NCBI GenBank assembly: GCA_045039925.1
Contig: CP108400.1
Span: 3,100,001 to 3,164,000, forward strand
DNA from: Yinghuangia sp045039925
Lineage (GTDB): Bacteria; Actinomycetota; Actinomycetes; Streptomycetales; Streptomycetaceae
Reading direction: 5' to 3'
DNA length: 64,000 bases
Part shown: in pieces, positions 33,102-42,863 of the stretch
Layout of the letters: every line of letters begins with the position of its first letter
Position numbering within the stretch: position 1 is the stretch's first letter
Notes under the pieces: model-generated
What the model saw: the letters and a program-made list of their open reading frames with translations, nothing else
What the model was told of the DNA's origin: nothing
The model's database searches: none
Position numbers and translations under genes: made by a program

Positions 33102-33441
33102 GCCGAAGGCCTCTCGCCTCGAGTTCCGGTCGCCACGCCGTGGTGCGGCGTGCCGACATTGCCGACCAGGGGAAGTCTCGGGACTCGGCTCGCGATGAGC
33201 CCCCGAACCCTCACCCTCAGGTATAGAGTTAGGGCCTGCGCCATACGAAAACCGCGTCAACCTGGGGCTACGCAGGACACTAGGTGCCGGAAGGGCCCGG
33301 TTCAACGAACACGCCGAGCCATCCCCCCTTCTTTTTGCCGTGGTGTTTTTATCGCATCGCCGCGCCCCCGGCTCACGGCGACCCCGTACCGGGCCCACGA
33401 CAGGCCCCCCACGGACCCGCCGCCGACCCCCGAACGGGCCC
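33102..33441 (-). promoter_or_regulatory. ftsZ promoter/leader region
   Basis: A 340-base gap between ftsQ and ftsZ with no gene. On the minus strand it contains TTGACG (33256-33261) and an A/T-rich CTATACCT element around 33218-33226. These are unusual islands in this GC-rich DNA. Spacing between them is too long for one classical promoter, so more than one may be present. In Streptomyces coelicolor this gap carries three ftsZ promoters, one raised during sporulation. The exact elements cannot be fixed here. Confidence 0.55.
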
Positions 33442-34323
33442 TTACAGCGGGGTGTTCCGAGTCGCCGGCGCCTCGGGGACGCTGACGTCGTACACCTTGA
33501 CCTTCGACTTGAGCGCCATCAGGGCGACCAGCACCTCGGCCTTGCGCGGGGATTCCCCCGCGCCGCCCCACATCACCAACACCCCGTCGTCCAGGGTCAT
33601 GACGATGTCGTCCCTGGTACGCGCACTGATGTCGCGGACCCGGGGGGCGACGGTGGGCGGCAGCGCGCCGATGACCTCCACGACCCCGCGCAGTGTCCTG
33701 TCGTCCACGGTGGCGGGATCCGCCTTGATCACCGGTACCCCTTGCGGCACCGCATCCACCGTACCGAACCGTACGCCGGTTTTGTCGATCTCCGCGAAAC
33801 GCCCGGAATCCGGCATCACCGCGGCGACTTGACGTTCCGTCACCCGGATCTTGACAGTGTGCGGCCAGTCGCGCGTGACGCTCACCGAGGCGACGCGCGG
33901 GAGCGCCGCGATCCGCCGCTCGATCGCGCCGAGGTCGACGCGCGCGAGCGGCTTGCCGACCGGCACCTTTGCCGCGTCGGTGATCTGCTCCGGGGTGAGC
34001 ACCGCCGTGCCGCGCACCGACACCTTCTCGGTGTCGAACAACGGCGAGTACATAACGGTGCCCCACACACCGCCCGCGAGGACGAGCACGGCGAGGATGA
34101 CGATCGCCGGCCTGAGGTTCGTCCAGCGGCGCCCCGCCCGGGACTTGCCGGGCCTGCCGGACCCGCCCGGCCGCCCGGCCCGGCCGCCCGGGCGCAGGCT
34201 GCGGATCCGGGCCCGCCACGAGGGCTTCCGCGACGCGCCGGACCCGGCGGGCCGAGGCGGCCCGGCGGTCCCGGCCGCCCGCTGCCGCCCCGGTCGGTCC
34301 ACCGTGGCCTGACGGTCCCTCAC
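33442..34323 (-). CDS. ftsQ: Cell division protein FtsQ
   Basis: The 293-residue single-pass membrane protein of the divisome has a basic cytoplasmic region (~1-70), a transmembrane helix (PAIVILAVLVLAGGVWGTV, ~73-91) and an extracellular POTRA domain (FDTEKVSVRGTAVLTPEQIT, GKPLARVDLGAIERRIAALP). The FtsQ beta domain follows (PHTVKIRVTERQVAAVM onward). It bridges FtsL and other late proteins. The GTG start has AGGA just upstream and lies ~50 bases after murG. murC, next to ftsQ in many bacteria, is absent here, as in streptomycetes. Confidence 0.93.
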   Translation of the reverse strand: MRDRQATVDRPGRQRAAGTAGPPRPAGSGASRKPSWRARIRSLRPGGRAGRPGGSGRPGKSRAGRRWTNLRPAIVILAVLVLAGGVWGTVMYSPLFDTEKVSVRGTAVLTPEQITDAAKVPVGKPLARVDLGAIERRIAALPRVASVSVTRDWPHTVKIRVTERQVAAVMPDSGRFAEIDKTGVRFGTVDAVPQGVPVIKADPATVDDRTLRGVVEVIGALPPTVAPRVRDISARTRDDIVMTLDDGVLVMWGGAGESPRKAEVLVALMALKSKVKVYDVSVPEAPATRNTPL

Positions 34324-34371
34324 GTCCTGCGTGTCTCCTCGGACTCTGTCTGGTCGGACGGCGTGGGAAGG

Positions 34372-35469
34372 TCAGGTGCGCGCCGCCGCGATCGCCTCGT
34401 GCACCATGCGCACCAGCGTCTCGTCGGCGTCCCGGCGCCCGAACTCGGCCGCCGCGCGCCCCATGGCGTACAGGCGTCCGGGGTCGGTGAGCACCGGCAG
34501 CACGTTCGCGGTGATCCACTCCGGGGTCAGGTCGGCGTCGTCGACCAGGAGGCCGCCGCCCGCCTTGACCACCGGCTGGGCGTTCAGCCGCTGTTCGCCG
34601 TTGCCGATCGGCAGCGGGACATACGCGGCGGGCAGCCCGACGGCCGACAGCTCGGCGCAGGTCATCGCGCCCGCGCGGCACAACACCATGTCGGCCGCGG
34701 CGTACGCGAGGTCCATCCTCTCCAGGTACGGCAGCACGACGTACGGAGGCGCGCCGGGCGGCGGTGTGATCGTCAGCTCGTTGTTCGGCCCCGCCGCGTG
34801 CAGCACCTGGACGCCGGACGCGAGCAACCGCTCGGCGGTCGCGGACAGCGTCTCGTTGAGCCGCCGCGCCCCCTGTGAGCCGCCGAACACCAGCAGCGTC
34901 GGCCGCATCGGGTCGAGCCCGAACGCGGCCCGCGCCTTCTCGCGCTCGGCCTCGCGGTCGAGCGTGGAGATCGCGCGGCGCAGCGGGATGCCGATGTAGC
35001 GGGCGTTGCGCAGCTTGCTGTCCGGGGTGCTGACGGCGACGAACTGCGTGTAGCGCGCTCCGATCTTGTTGGCCAGGCCGGGTCGCGCGTTGGCCTCGTG
35101 CACGACGATCGGGATGCCCTGGCGCTTGGCGGCGAGGTATCCCGGCAGCGCGACGTAGCCGCCGAAGCCGACCACGACGGACGCGTTGGTGCGTTCCAGC
35201 ACCGCGGCGGCCTCGCGGATCGTCCCGCGCAGCCGACCGGGGACGGTCATCAGCTCGGGGGTCGGTTTGCGCGGCAACGGGACCGCCGGGATCAGCGCGA
35301 GCTCGTAGCCGCGGGCCGGGACGAGCTTCGTCTCCAGGCCTTTGGACGTGCCCAGCGCGGTGATGCCCACATCGGGGTTCTCCCGCCGCAACGCATCAGC
35401 GAGGGCGAGGGCCGGCTCGATGTGCCCGGCGGTTCCACCGCCGGCGAGGACGACATGCACCTGTTTCAC
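34372..35469 (-). CDS. murG: UDP-GlcNAc:undecaprenyl-PP-MurNAc-pentapeptide transferase MurG
   Basis: The 365-residue peripheral membrane glycosyltransferase converts lipid I to lipid II. It has the N-terminal glycine-rich loop GGGTAGHIEPALALADALR (~9-27), the acceptor-side segment VVGFGGYVALPGYLAAK, and the donor-binding C-terminal domain with LLVFGGSQGARRLN and GAMTCAELSAVGLPAAYVPL. The GTG start overlaps the ftsW stop by four bases, so translation is coupled. Confidence 0.96.
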   Translation of the reverse strand: MKQVHVVLAGGGTAGHIEPALALADALRRENPDVGITALGTSKGLETKLVPARGYELALIPAVPLPRKPTPELMTVPGRLRGTIREAAAVLERTNASVVVGFGGYVALPGYLAAKRQGIPIVVHEANARPGLANKIGARYTQFVAVSTPDSKLRNARYIGIPLRRAISTLDREAEREKARAAFGLDPMRPTLLVFGGSQGARRLNETLSATAERLLASGVQVLHAAGPNNELTITPPPGAPPYVVLPYLERMDLAYAAADMVLCRAGAMTCAELSAVGLPAAYVPLPIGNGEQRLNAQPVVKAGGGLLVDDADLTPEWITANVLPVLTDPGRLYAMGRAAAEFGRRDADETLVRMVHEAIAAART

Positions 35470-36794
35470 CGCTCCCTGCGCGGCAGGATCCGCGCGAACG
35501 CACGGCGGACCGCCCCTGGACCCTGGGCCGCGAGCTGCTTCTGTGCTCCCGGTTCGGTACGGGCGAACGAGAGCAGCATTCCCACGGCAAACATGGTCGG
35601 AAGCAAGGCGGAGCCTCCGTAGGACACCAACGGCAAGGGCACACCGGCGATCGGCAGGAGACCGAGCACCGCACCGATGTTGATCGTGGCCTGAGCCGTG
35701 ATCCACGCGGTGGCGCCCCCCGCGACAAGCCGTACGAAGGGGTCCTTCGTGCGGCCGGCGACGCGGATACCCGCATAGCCTAGGGCCGCGAAGAGGGTGA
35801 GTACCGACAGCGTCCCCACCAGTCCCAGTTCCTCGCCGATGACGGCGAAGATGAAGTCGGTGTGGGCTTCGGGCAGGGTGCCCCATTTCTCATAGCTCGT
35901 TCCGATTCCGCTGCCGAACAACCCGCCCGTCGAGAGCGCGTAGATACCGTGCGCGGCCTGGAGGGTTTCACCCTGGGGATCGGAGAACGGGTCGAGGAAT
36001 GAGCCGAATCGCGCCGCCCGGTGCGGCTTCATGAGCACGAAGACGGTCGTCAGGAGCGCCGCGGCCCCCAGCGCGAGGACGAACAGCCGGCCGGGCGCCC
36101 CGGCCACCCACAGCAGCGCCAGCACCACGACTGTGATGATCATCGCGGTGCCCATGTCGCCGCCCATCATCACCAGGCCGAGCACCAGCAGCGCGCCGGG
36201 GAACAGCGGGATGAACAGGTGCCGCCACTGGCCGAGCAGCCGCTGCTTGCGGGCGAGCAGGTCGGCCCCCCACAGCACCAGGCCGAGCTTGGCGAACTCG
36301 GACGGCTGGATCTGGAACACCCCGCCGAGGGCGATCCAGTTGCGGTTGCCGTTGACCTCCATGCCGATGCCCGGCACGAGCACCAGGCACAACGCGCCGA
36401 CCGCACCGAGCAGCAGCGGGTAGGCGAGCATGCGGTACGCCCGCACGGGCAGCCGCGCGCCGAGCCACATCAGCGGCAGCCCGATGCCGATCGCGATCGC
36501 CTGCTTGAGGAAGACCGCGCTGAAATCGCCGTACGTGACCCGCGAGAAGATCTGCGACGCGGACAGCACCATGACCAGGCCGAGCACGGACAGCAGCAGC
36601 CCGGCGCCGAGCAGCAGGTAGTACGAGGCGAGCGGCCGGTCGAGGGCCTGCCGGATGTCGCGCATCCGCGACCGCTCCGGCCGACGGGCACCGGAACCGC
36701 GGGCGGCCGGCACGGCGGCGTCGGCGCGCGCCCTCCCCCACCACGCGGCGGGCCTCTGCGCGCTCTTGCGTGCCTCCTTCGTCGCCCCGGGCAT
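35466..36794 (-). CDS. ftsW: Septal peptidoglycan polymerase FtsW
   Basis: The 442-residue SEDS glycosyltransferase polymerises lipid II at the septum together with FtsI. It has about ten transmembrane helices from ~58 to ~410 and the family segments GNRNWIALGGVFQIQPSEFA (~150-170) and GGDMGTAMIITVVVLA; PLPLVSYGGSALLPTM is in the last helices. The N-terminal ~55 residues are basic and cytoplasmic. It lies directly after murD and before murG, as in Streptomyces. The family also contains RodA, but position favours FtsW. Confidence 0.95.
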   Translation of the reverse strand: MPGATKEARKSAQRPAAWWGRARADAAVPAARGSGARRPERSRMRDIRQALDRPLASYYLLLGAGLLLSVLGLVMVLSASQIFSRVTYGDFSAVFLKQAIAIGIGLPLMWLGARLPVRAYRMLAYPLLLGAVGALCLVLVPGIGMEVNGNRNWIALGGVFQIQPSEFAKLGLVLWGADLLARKQRLLGQWRHLFIPLFPGALLVLGLVMMGGDMGTAMIITVVVLALLWVAGAPGRLFVLALGAAALLTTVFVLMKPHRAARFGSFLDPFSDPQGETLQAAHGIYALSTGGLFGSGIGTSYEKWGTLPEAHTDFIFAVIGEELGLVGTLSVLTLFAALGYAGIRVAGRTKDPFVRLVAGGATAWITAQATINIGAVLGLLPIAGVPLPLVSYGGSALLPTMFAVGMLLSFARTEPGAQKQLAAQGPGAVRRAFARILPRRER

Positions 36795-36809
36795 GGGTGG
36801 GCCGCCCCG

Positions 36810-38330
36810 TCAGGAATCGTCGCCGGAGAGCCTGTGCACCGCCTCGGCGAACGCGTCGCCGCGCGCACCGTAGTTGCTGAACATGTCCATCGAGGCACAC
36901 GCCGGGGCGAGGAGCACGGTGTCCCCCGGACGGGCCAGTTCCGCCGCCTTGCGCACCACGAGATCCATGGCCCCAGTGTCGGTCGCGTCGACCTCGGAGA
37001 CCGGGACATCGGGGGCGTGTCGCGCCAGTGCGTCGCGGATCACAGCGCGGTCGGCGCCCAGCAGCACGACACCGCGCAGGTGGTCGCGGGCGCCCGCGAC
37101 GAGGTCGTCGAACGACGCGCCCTTGGCGAGTCCGCCCGCGATCCACACCGTCGACGGGTACGCCGCGAGCGACGCGGCCGCCGCATGCCCGTTGGTGGCC
37201 TTCGAGTCGTCGACGTACGTGACACCGTCGACGGTCGCGACGTGGGCGATGCGGTGCGCGTCGGGGCGGAAGGCACGCAGGCCCTCGCGTACCGCCTCTG
37301 GTCCGACGCCGTACGCGCGGGCGAGCGCGGCGGCGGCCAGGGCGTTGGCGACGTTGTGCGGCGCGGCCGGGACGACGTCGGCGACCTGGGCCAGTTCGGC
37401 GGCCTCCGCGCGGGTGTCGGCCACGAACGCCCGGTCGACCAGCAGGTCTTCCACGACGCCGAAGCCGCTCGGGCCAGGCGCGCCGAGGCCGAAGGCGATC
37501 GCCCGGCAGCCTTCGGTGACGTCGGCCTCGCGGACCAGTTCCTCGGTGGCGGGGTCGGCGAGGTTGTAGACGCACGCGACCTCGGCGCCGGCGAAGATCC
37601 GGCCCTTGTCGGCGGCGTAGGCCTCCGGGGAGCCGTGCCAGTCCAGATGGTCCGGGGCGATGTTGAGCACGGCCGCGGCGCGCATGCGCGGGGCGTCCGA
37701 GCCTTCCCGCCACGGGCTGAGCCAGTGGAGCTGGAAGCTCGAGAGTTCGAGGGCGAGGACGTCGTACGCCTGGCCGCCCCGCTCGTCGCGGGCCAGCACG
37801 GCGTCCAGCACCGGTGTCCCGACGTTGCCGACCGCCTCGGCACGCAGCCCGGCCGCGCCCAGGATGCTCGCGAGCATGCGCACGGTGGTGGTCTTGCCGT
37901 TGGTGCCGGTGATGGCGAGCCAGGGGGCGGCGCCTTCGCGGGGGCGTACCCGCCAGGCGAGTTCGACGTCGCCCCACACCGGGACCCCGGCCTTCGCGGC
38001 GGCGGCGAACAGCGGCGCGTCCGGGCGCATACCGGGCGACGTCACGATCACGTCGACGCCGTCGGGCAGTGTGGCGTCGTCGCCGAGGCGCACGGTCGCG
38101 CCGGTCGCCTCCAGGTCGGCGGCCCGGGAACGCGCGCGCTCGTCGTCGGCGCCGTCCACCACGACGACGCGGGCGCCCAGTTCGCGCAGCGCGCGGGCGG
38201 CCGAGGCGCCGGAGATGCCGGCGCCCACGACGCACGCGGACAGTTCGCCCCACGGTGCGTCGAGGTGGTTGAACGCGCCGAGGTCGAGCGCCGCCGCGCG
38301 GTGGCCCGGCACGGGGCGTTCGTCTGTCAT
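36810..38330 (-). CDS. murD: UDP-MurNAc-L-Ala:D-Glu ligase MurD
   Basis: The 506-residue cytoplasmic ligase adds D-glutamate to UDP-MurNAc-L-alanine. It has a Rossmann-type start (CVVGAGISGASAARALRELG), the ATP loop ITGTNGKTTTVRML (~142-155), the Mur signature LELSSFQLHWL and NIAPDHLDWHGSPEAYAADK, and VDDSKATNGHAAAAS in the C-terminal domain. The start used is ATG 38330. A GTG at 38348, overlapping the mraY stop as GTGA, is an equally possible coupled start that adds six residues. The next gene is ftsW. Confidence 0.95.
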   Translation of the reverse strand: MTDERPVPGHRAAALDLGAFNHLDAPWGELSACVVGAGISGASAARALRELGARVVVVDGADDERARSRAADLEATGATVRLGDDATLPDGVDVIVTSPGMRPDAPLFAAAAKAGVPVWGDVELAWRVRPREGAAPWLAITGTNGKTTTVRMLASILGAAGLRAEAVGNVGTPVLDAVLARDERGGQAYDVLALELSSFQLHWLSPWREGSDAPRMRAAAVLNIAPDHLDWHGSPEAYAADKGRIFAGAEVACVYNLADPATEELVREADVTEGCRAIAFGLGAPGPSGFGVVEDLLVDRAFVADTRAEAAELAQVADVVPAAPHNVANALAAAALARAYGVGPEAVREGLRAFRPDAHRIAHVATVDGVTYVDDSKATNGHAAAASLAAYPSTVWIAGGLAKGASFDDLVAGARDHLRGVVLLGADRAVIRDALARHAPDVPVSEVDATDTGAMDLVVRKAAELARPGDTVLLAPACASMDMFSNYGARGDAFAEAVHRLSGDDS

Positions 38331-38344
38331 CTGGCGGTCACCCG

Positions 38345-39409
38345 TCACTTGGCCGTCACCCAGCCCGCGTAGAAGATGCCGATGCCGAGGATCACGCAGA
38401 GGCCCGCGATGATCCAGAAGCGAACGACGATGAGTACTTCGGGCCAGCCTTTCAGCTCGAAGTGGTGTTGCAGCGGAGCCATGCGGAAGACACGCTTGCC
38501 GGTCATCTTGAAGAAGCCGACCTGGATGATGACGGACAGCGAGATGATCAGGAACAGGCCGCCCAGCAGCGCGGACAGCAGCTCGGTCTGGGTGCAGATC
38601 GCCAGGCCCGCGAGCGCGCCGCCGAGGGCGAGGGAGCCGGTGTCGCCCATGAAGATCTTGGCGGGCGAGGTGTTCCACCACAGGAAGCCGAAACAGGAGC
38701 CCATCATCGCGGCGGCCACGATCGCGAGGTCGAGCGGGTCGCGTACGTCGTAGCACGCGGGGCCGGCCGACGCCTCGAAGGCGCAGCTCTGGCCGTGCTG
38801 CCACACGCCGATGAAGGTGTACGCGCCGAACACGATCACCGAGGCGCCGGTGGCGAGGCCGTCGAGGCCGTCGGTGAGGTTGACGCCGTTCGAGTGGCCG
38901 GCGATCAGGATGTACGCCCAGATCACGAAGAACACGGGCGTCAGGTTGAGTGCGGTGTCCGTGACGAACGACAGATGCGTCGAGGCGGGCTCGACACCGC
39001 GGCTGTTCGGGAACTGCAGGGCCAGGATCGCGAACGAGATGCCCACGAACGACTGGCCCGCGAGCTTCGCCTTCGCGCGCAGGCCCAGGCTGCGCTGCTT
39101 GACGATCTTGATGAAGTCGTCGACGAAGCCGACGAGTCCGAGGCCGGCCATCAGGTAGAGCACCAGGATGGCCGACGCGGTCGGCCGCTCCAGGGTGATG
39201 GCCTTGGCGCCCGCGTACCCCAGGAGCGCGGCCAGGATGATGACCGCGCCGCCCATGGTCGGGGTGCCGCGCTTGCTGTGGTGGCCCTGCGGGCCGTCGT
39301 CCCGGATCAGCTGGCCGTAGCCGCGCTTGACCAGGATGCGAATCGCGAGCGGTGTGCCGATGAGCGACAGCACCAGGGCGATTCCACCGGAGAGCAGAAC
39401 CGCCCTCAC
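38345..39409 (-). CDS. mraY: Phospho-MurNAc-pentapeptide transferase MraY
   Basis: The 354-residue membrane enzyme transfers phospho-MurNAc-pentapeptide to undecaprenyl phosphate, forming lipid I. It has ten hydrophobic helices, the loop GHHSKRGTPTMGGAVII (~42-58), the aspartate pair in GLVGFVDDFIKIVK (~93), NGVNLTDGLDGLATGASVI (~180), and FMGDTGSLALGGAL (~250). The GTG start overlaps the murF stop by four bases. In Streptomyces literature it is also called murX. Confidence 0.97.
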   Translation of the reverse strand: MRAVLLSGGIALVLSLIGTPLAIRILVKRGYGQLIRDDGPQGHHSKRGTPTMGGAVIILAALLGYAGAKAITLERPTASAILVLYLMAGLGLVGFVDDFIKIVKQRSLGLRAKAKLAGQSFVGISFAILALQFPNSRGVEPASTHLSFVTDTALNLTPVFFVIWAYILIAGHSNGVNLTDGLDGLATGASVIVFGAYTFIGVWQHGQSCAFEASAGPACYDVRDPLDLAIVAAAMMGSCFGFLWWNTSPAKIFMGDTGSLALGGALAGLAICTQTELLSALLGGLFLIISLSVIIQVGFFKMTGKRVFRMAPLQHHFELKGWPEVLIVVRFWIIAGLCVILGIGIFYAGWVTAK

Positions 39410-40899
39410 CGGCGCACCTCCCCGGCGGCCGCCGCGTCGTGGGCGCCGCCCGCGCCGCCTGCCCCGCCCGCGCCGTCCGCTCCGTCGTCCAGCAGGGCGA
39501 GGGCGACGCGCTCCAGCGCCGCACCGCGCGACGCCTTCACCAGCACGACGTCGCCCGCGCGCAGCTCGGACCGCAGCAGGTCGACGGCCGCCTGCGTGTC
39601 GGGTACCAACACCGACTCCTCACCCCAAGAACCCTCGTTCTTCGCCGCAATGTCCATCCACGCGGCCTCCCTGCCCCCTACCGCCACCAGGCGGCCGATG
39701 TTCAGCCGCACCGCGAGGCGGCCGATCGCGTCGTGCTCGGCCAGCGAGGCGTCCCCCAGTTCGCGCATCTCCCCGAGCACCGCCCACGTACGGCGGCCGC
39801 CGGCCATCGCCGCGAGCGCCTTGAGCGCGGCACGCATCGAGTCGGGATTGGCGTTGTACGCGTCGTTGACCACCGTCACGCCGTCGGCGCGCTCGGTCAC
39901 TTCCATGCGCCAGCGCGACACGGATCCGGCCTCGCCGAGCGCGGTCGCGATTTCGCCGACGCCCATGCCCAACTCGCGTGCCACCGCCGCGCAGGCGAGG
40001 GCGTTGGCCACGTGGTGCTCACCGTACAGGCGCAAGATCACCGGTGCATCGCCGTCCGGTGTGCGGAGTGTGAAGGAGGGGCGTCCGGCGGCGTCGAGTC
40101 GTACGTCTTGGGCGCGGATGTCCGCACTCGCCCCTTCGCCGAAGAACACCACGCGGGCGCGCGTGCGTTCGGCCATCGCGCGCACCAGCGGGTCGTCGGC
40201 ATTGAGCACGGCGACGCCGTCGGCCGGCAGCGCCTCGACAAGCTCGCCCTTGGCCTTGGCGATCGTCGCCCGGTCGCCGAACTCGCCCAGGTGGGCGGTC
40301 CCGACGTTGAGCACGACGCCGACGCGCGGCGGTACGACGCCGCACAGGTACGCGATGTGGCCCACGCCGCGCGCGCCCATCTCCAGCACGAGGTGACGGG
40401 TCGTCAGTTCGGCGGACAGCGCGGTGAGCGGCAGCCCGATCTCGTTGTTGAAGGAGCCGGGCGGCGCGATGGTCTCGCCGGCGTGCGCGAGCACCTGGGC
40501 GATCAGGTCCTTGGTGCTGGTCTTGCCGGACGAGCCGGTGATGCCGACCACGGCGGTCCGCGGCAGGCGGTCGGTGACGTGGCGGGCGAGGCGGCCCAGC
40601 GCCTCGACGACCGCGCCGGTCCCGTCGGCGGCCGCGTCGCCCGCGGTCTCGTCCACGACGATCGAGGGCACGCCGGTCTCGCGGGTCGCGAGCACCGCGA
40701 CGGCGCCGTCGCGTACCGCGGCCTCGGCGAAGTCGTGGCCGTCGGCGTGCTCGCCGACCACCGCCGCGAACAACGAACCGGGGGTCACCCGGCGCGAGTC
40801 GACGACCACCTCCGCGGTGATCAGTGCCTCGGGGTCCGCGCCCCCGGCAAGCCGCCCGCCGACGGCCGCGGCGGCGTCGGCGAGTTTCGTGGCAATCAC
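39406..40899 (-). CDS. murF: UDP-MurNAc-tripeptide:D-Ala-D-Ala ligase MurF
   Basis: The 497-residue ligase adds D-Ala-D-Ala to finish the precursor pentapeptide. It has the N-terminal substrate domain (VVDSRRVTPGSLFAAVVGEH), the ATP loop ITGSSGKTSTKDLIAQVL (~118-135), NNEIGLPLTALS, NVGTAHLGEFG and VNDAYNANPDSMRAALKALA. The C-terminus ends in an Ala/Gly-rich stretch. Its ATG overlaps the murE stop, and its own stop overlaps the mraY start, so murE-murF-mraY form a tightly coupled set. Confidence 0.96.
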   Translation of the reverse strand: MIATKLADAAAAVGGRLAGGADPEALITAEVVVDSRRVTPGSLFAAVVGEHADGHDFAEAAVRDGAVAVLATRETGVPSIVVDETAGDAAADGTGAVVEALGRLARHVTDRLPRTAVVGITGSSGKTSTKDLIAQVLAHAGETIAPPGSFNNEIGLPLTALSAELTTRHLVLEMGARGVGHIAYLCGVVPPRVGVVLNVGTAHLGEFGDRATIAKAKGELVEALPADGVAVLNADDPLVRAMAERTRARVVFFGEGASADIRAQDVRLDAAGRPSFTLRTPDGDAPVILRLYGEHHVANALACAAVARELGMGVGEIATALGEAGSVSRWRMEVTERADGVTVVNDAYNANPDSMRAALKALAAMAGGRRTWAVLGEMRELGDASLAEHDAIGRLAVRLNIGRLVAVGGREAAWMDIAAKNEGSWGEESVLVPDTQAAVDLLRSELRAGDVVLVKASRGAALERVALALLDDGADGAGGAGGAGGAHDAAAAGEVRR

Positions 40900-42863
40900 T
40901 GTTCGGTCTCCTCAAGCGGCGACTCGGACGGCGCCACGGCGCGGTCGCCCGCGGCGGCGTGCGCCGCGCGATCGGTGGTCGGGGCGGAATCGGTGCGCGC
41001 GGTGCGGCCGGCGGTCGGAGCCGGGTCGGTGGTCGGAGCGGCGTCGGTGGTCGGGGCGGCCGCGGCGGACGGGGCGGCCTCGGTGGGCAGGGCGGCGTCG
41101 ATCCTCCCACCGGCTCCCGGTACGGGATCGGGCGCCCCGGAGGCGGCGCTTCCGGACGCCCTGCCGGCAGGGTCGGCAGGGCCGGTGGAGGACCGGGCAG
41201 GGTCGGTGCCGGGGCGGGCTCCCCCGCCGAACCCCGGGTCGCGGTCGAGACGGCGGCGCAGTGCGGCACGCAGTTCGACGCGGTCGTCGAACGGGCGCAC
41301 TTCGTCGCCGATCTTCTGGCCCTGCTCGTGGCCCTTGCCCGCGACCACCAGCACGTCGCCGGGACCGGCTTGCTCCACGGCCCACGCGATCGCGGCGGCG
41401 CGGTCCGGCTCGACCACGAGTCCGCCGTGCGGCTCCGGGACGGCCGAGGCGCCCTCGGTCATCTCGCCGAGGATCGCCAGCGGGTCCTCCGAGCGCGGGT
41501 TGTCGCTGGTCAGGACCGCGACGTCGGCGAGGCGTACGGCGGCCGCCCCCATCAGCGGGCGTTTGCCGCGGTCCCGGTCGCCGCCGCAGCCGAGCACCAC
41601 GAACAGCCGGTTCGCGGTGACCTCGCGCAGCGCGCCGAGCAGCGTCTCGACCGCGTCCGGGGTGTGCGCGAAGTCGACGACCGCGGTGAACGGGGCGCCC
41701 TCGTCGACGCGTTCCATGCGTCCGGGCACGCCGGGCACCGCGGCCACACCGGCGGCCGCGGCGTCCAACGGGATCCCGGCGGTGACGAGGGCGACGATCG
41801 CCAGGGCGGCGTTCGCGACGTTGAACGGGCCCGGCAGGCGTACGGACGCGTCCGCCTTCACGCCGTCGGGGCCGACCAGGCGGAAGCGGCTGCCGTCGGG
41901 GCCGAGCTCGGCGTCCTCGACGCGCCAGTCGGCGGCGTGGGCTCCGGAGGGGGACACCGTCGCGATCGGGATCGCGGACGCCTCCGCGATGCGGCGGCCG
42001 TACGCGTCGTCGACGTCGACCACGCCCGCCTTCGCCCGCCGGGGCGTGAACAGGTCGGCCTTGGCCCGGAAGTACTCCTCCATCGTGCCGTGGAAGTCCA
42101 GGTGGTCCTGCGTCAGGTTGGTGAACAGCACGACGTCGAACACCGTGCCGTCCACGCGGCCCATCGCGAGCGCGTGGCTGGAGACCTCCATCGACGCGGC
42201 GGTCACGCCGTTCTCCGCCATGGCTCCGAACAGCGCCTGGAGGTCGGGGGCCTCGGGCGTCGTCATGGAGCTGGTCACCACCACGTCGCCGATCCGGGTC
42301 TCGACCGTGCCGATCAGGCCCGTGACGTGGCCGGCGGCGCGCAGGCCCCCGTCGAGCAGGTACGCGGTGGTGGTCTTGCCGTTGGTGCCGGTGACCCCGA
42401 AGAGGGCCAGCGCGCCACCCGGATGGTCGTAGACCCATGCCGCCACCTCGCCCAGGCGGGCGCGCGGGTCGTCGACGACGAGCACCGGCAGGCCGGTGGC
42501 GGCGGCCCGGTCGGCGCCGTCCGGGTCGGTCAGCACCGCCGCGGCGCCGAGGCCCGCGGCCTGCGGCGCGAAGTCGGCGCCGTGCGCGCGGGCACCGGGC
42601 AGCGCCGCGTACAGGTCGCCCGGACGTACGGCACGGGAGTCGTGCGTCACACCGGTGAGCACGGTCTCCGCGGCGGCGTCCGCGGTCGTCCCCACCGGGC
42701 CGGCGGCCGTCCCGAGGAGGTCGTACAGGCCGGACAGCGGTCGGGGGCGCACACGGGCGGGACGGCGGAGAACTCGATCGGGCACGGCGGTGAGGCTACC
42801 TGCTTTTGCGGGCTGTCGAAGCACGCCGGGCGCGGTCCCGGAAGCGCTGCCGGGAGCCGTCAC
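40896..42863 (-). CDS. murE: UDP-MurNAc-tripeptide synthetase MurE with long C-terminal tail
   Basis: The enzyme adds the diamino acid to UDP-MurNAc-L-Ala-D-Glu. It shows THDSRAVRPGDLYAALPGAR, the ATP loop GVTGTNGKTTTAYLLDGGLR (~155), FTNLTQDHLDFHGTMEEYF, and SDNPRSEDPLAILGEM (~453), the DNPR motif of diaminopimelate-type enzymes. At 655 residues it exceeds the usual ~500. About 60 residues precede the conserved part, and ~115 Ala/Pro/Thr-rich residues follow it (PTTDAAPTTDPAPT-like repeats). The GTG start overlaps the ftsI stop as GTGA. A later start near the core cannot be excluded. Confidence 0.94.
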   Translation of the reverse strand: MTAPGSASGTAPGVLRQPAKAGSLTAVPDRVLRRPARVRPRPLSGLYDLLGTAAGPVGTTADAAAETVLTGVTHDSRAVRPGDLYAALPGARAHGADFAPQAAGLGAAAVLTDPDGADRAAATGLPVLVVDDPRARLGEVAAWVYDHPGGALALFGVTGTNGKTTTAYLLDGGLRAAGHVTGLIGTVETRIGDVVVTSSMTTPEAPDLQALFGAMAENGVTAASMEVSSHALAMGRVDGTVFDVVLFTNLTQDHLDFHGTMEEYFRAKADLFTPRRAKAGVVDVDDAYGRRIAEASAIPIATVSPSGAHAADWRVEDAELGPDGSRFRLVGPDGVKADASVRLPGPFNVANAALAIVALVTAGIPLDAAAAGVAAVPGVPGRMERVDEGAPFTAVVDFAHTPDAVETLLGALREVTANRLFVVLGCGGDRDRGKRPLMGAAAVRLADVAVLTSDNPRSEDPLAILGEMTEGASAVPEPHGGLVVEPDRAAAIAWAVEQAGPGDVLVVAGKGHEQGQKIGDEVRPFDDRVELRAALRRRLDRDPGFGGGARPGTDPARSSTGPADPAGRASGSAASGAPDPVPGAGGRIDAALPTEAAPSAAAAPTTDAAPTTDPAPTAGRTARTDSAPTTDRAAHAAAGDRAVAPSESPLEETEQ

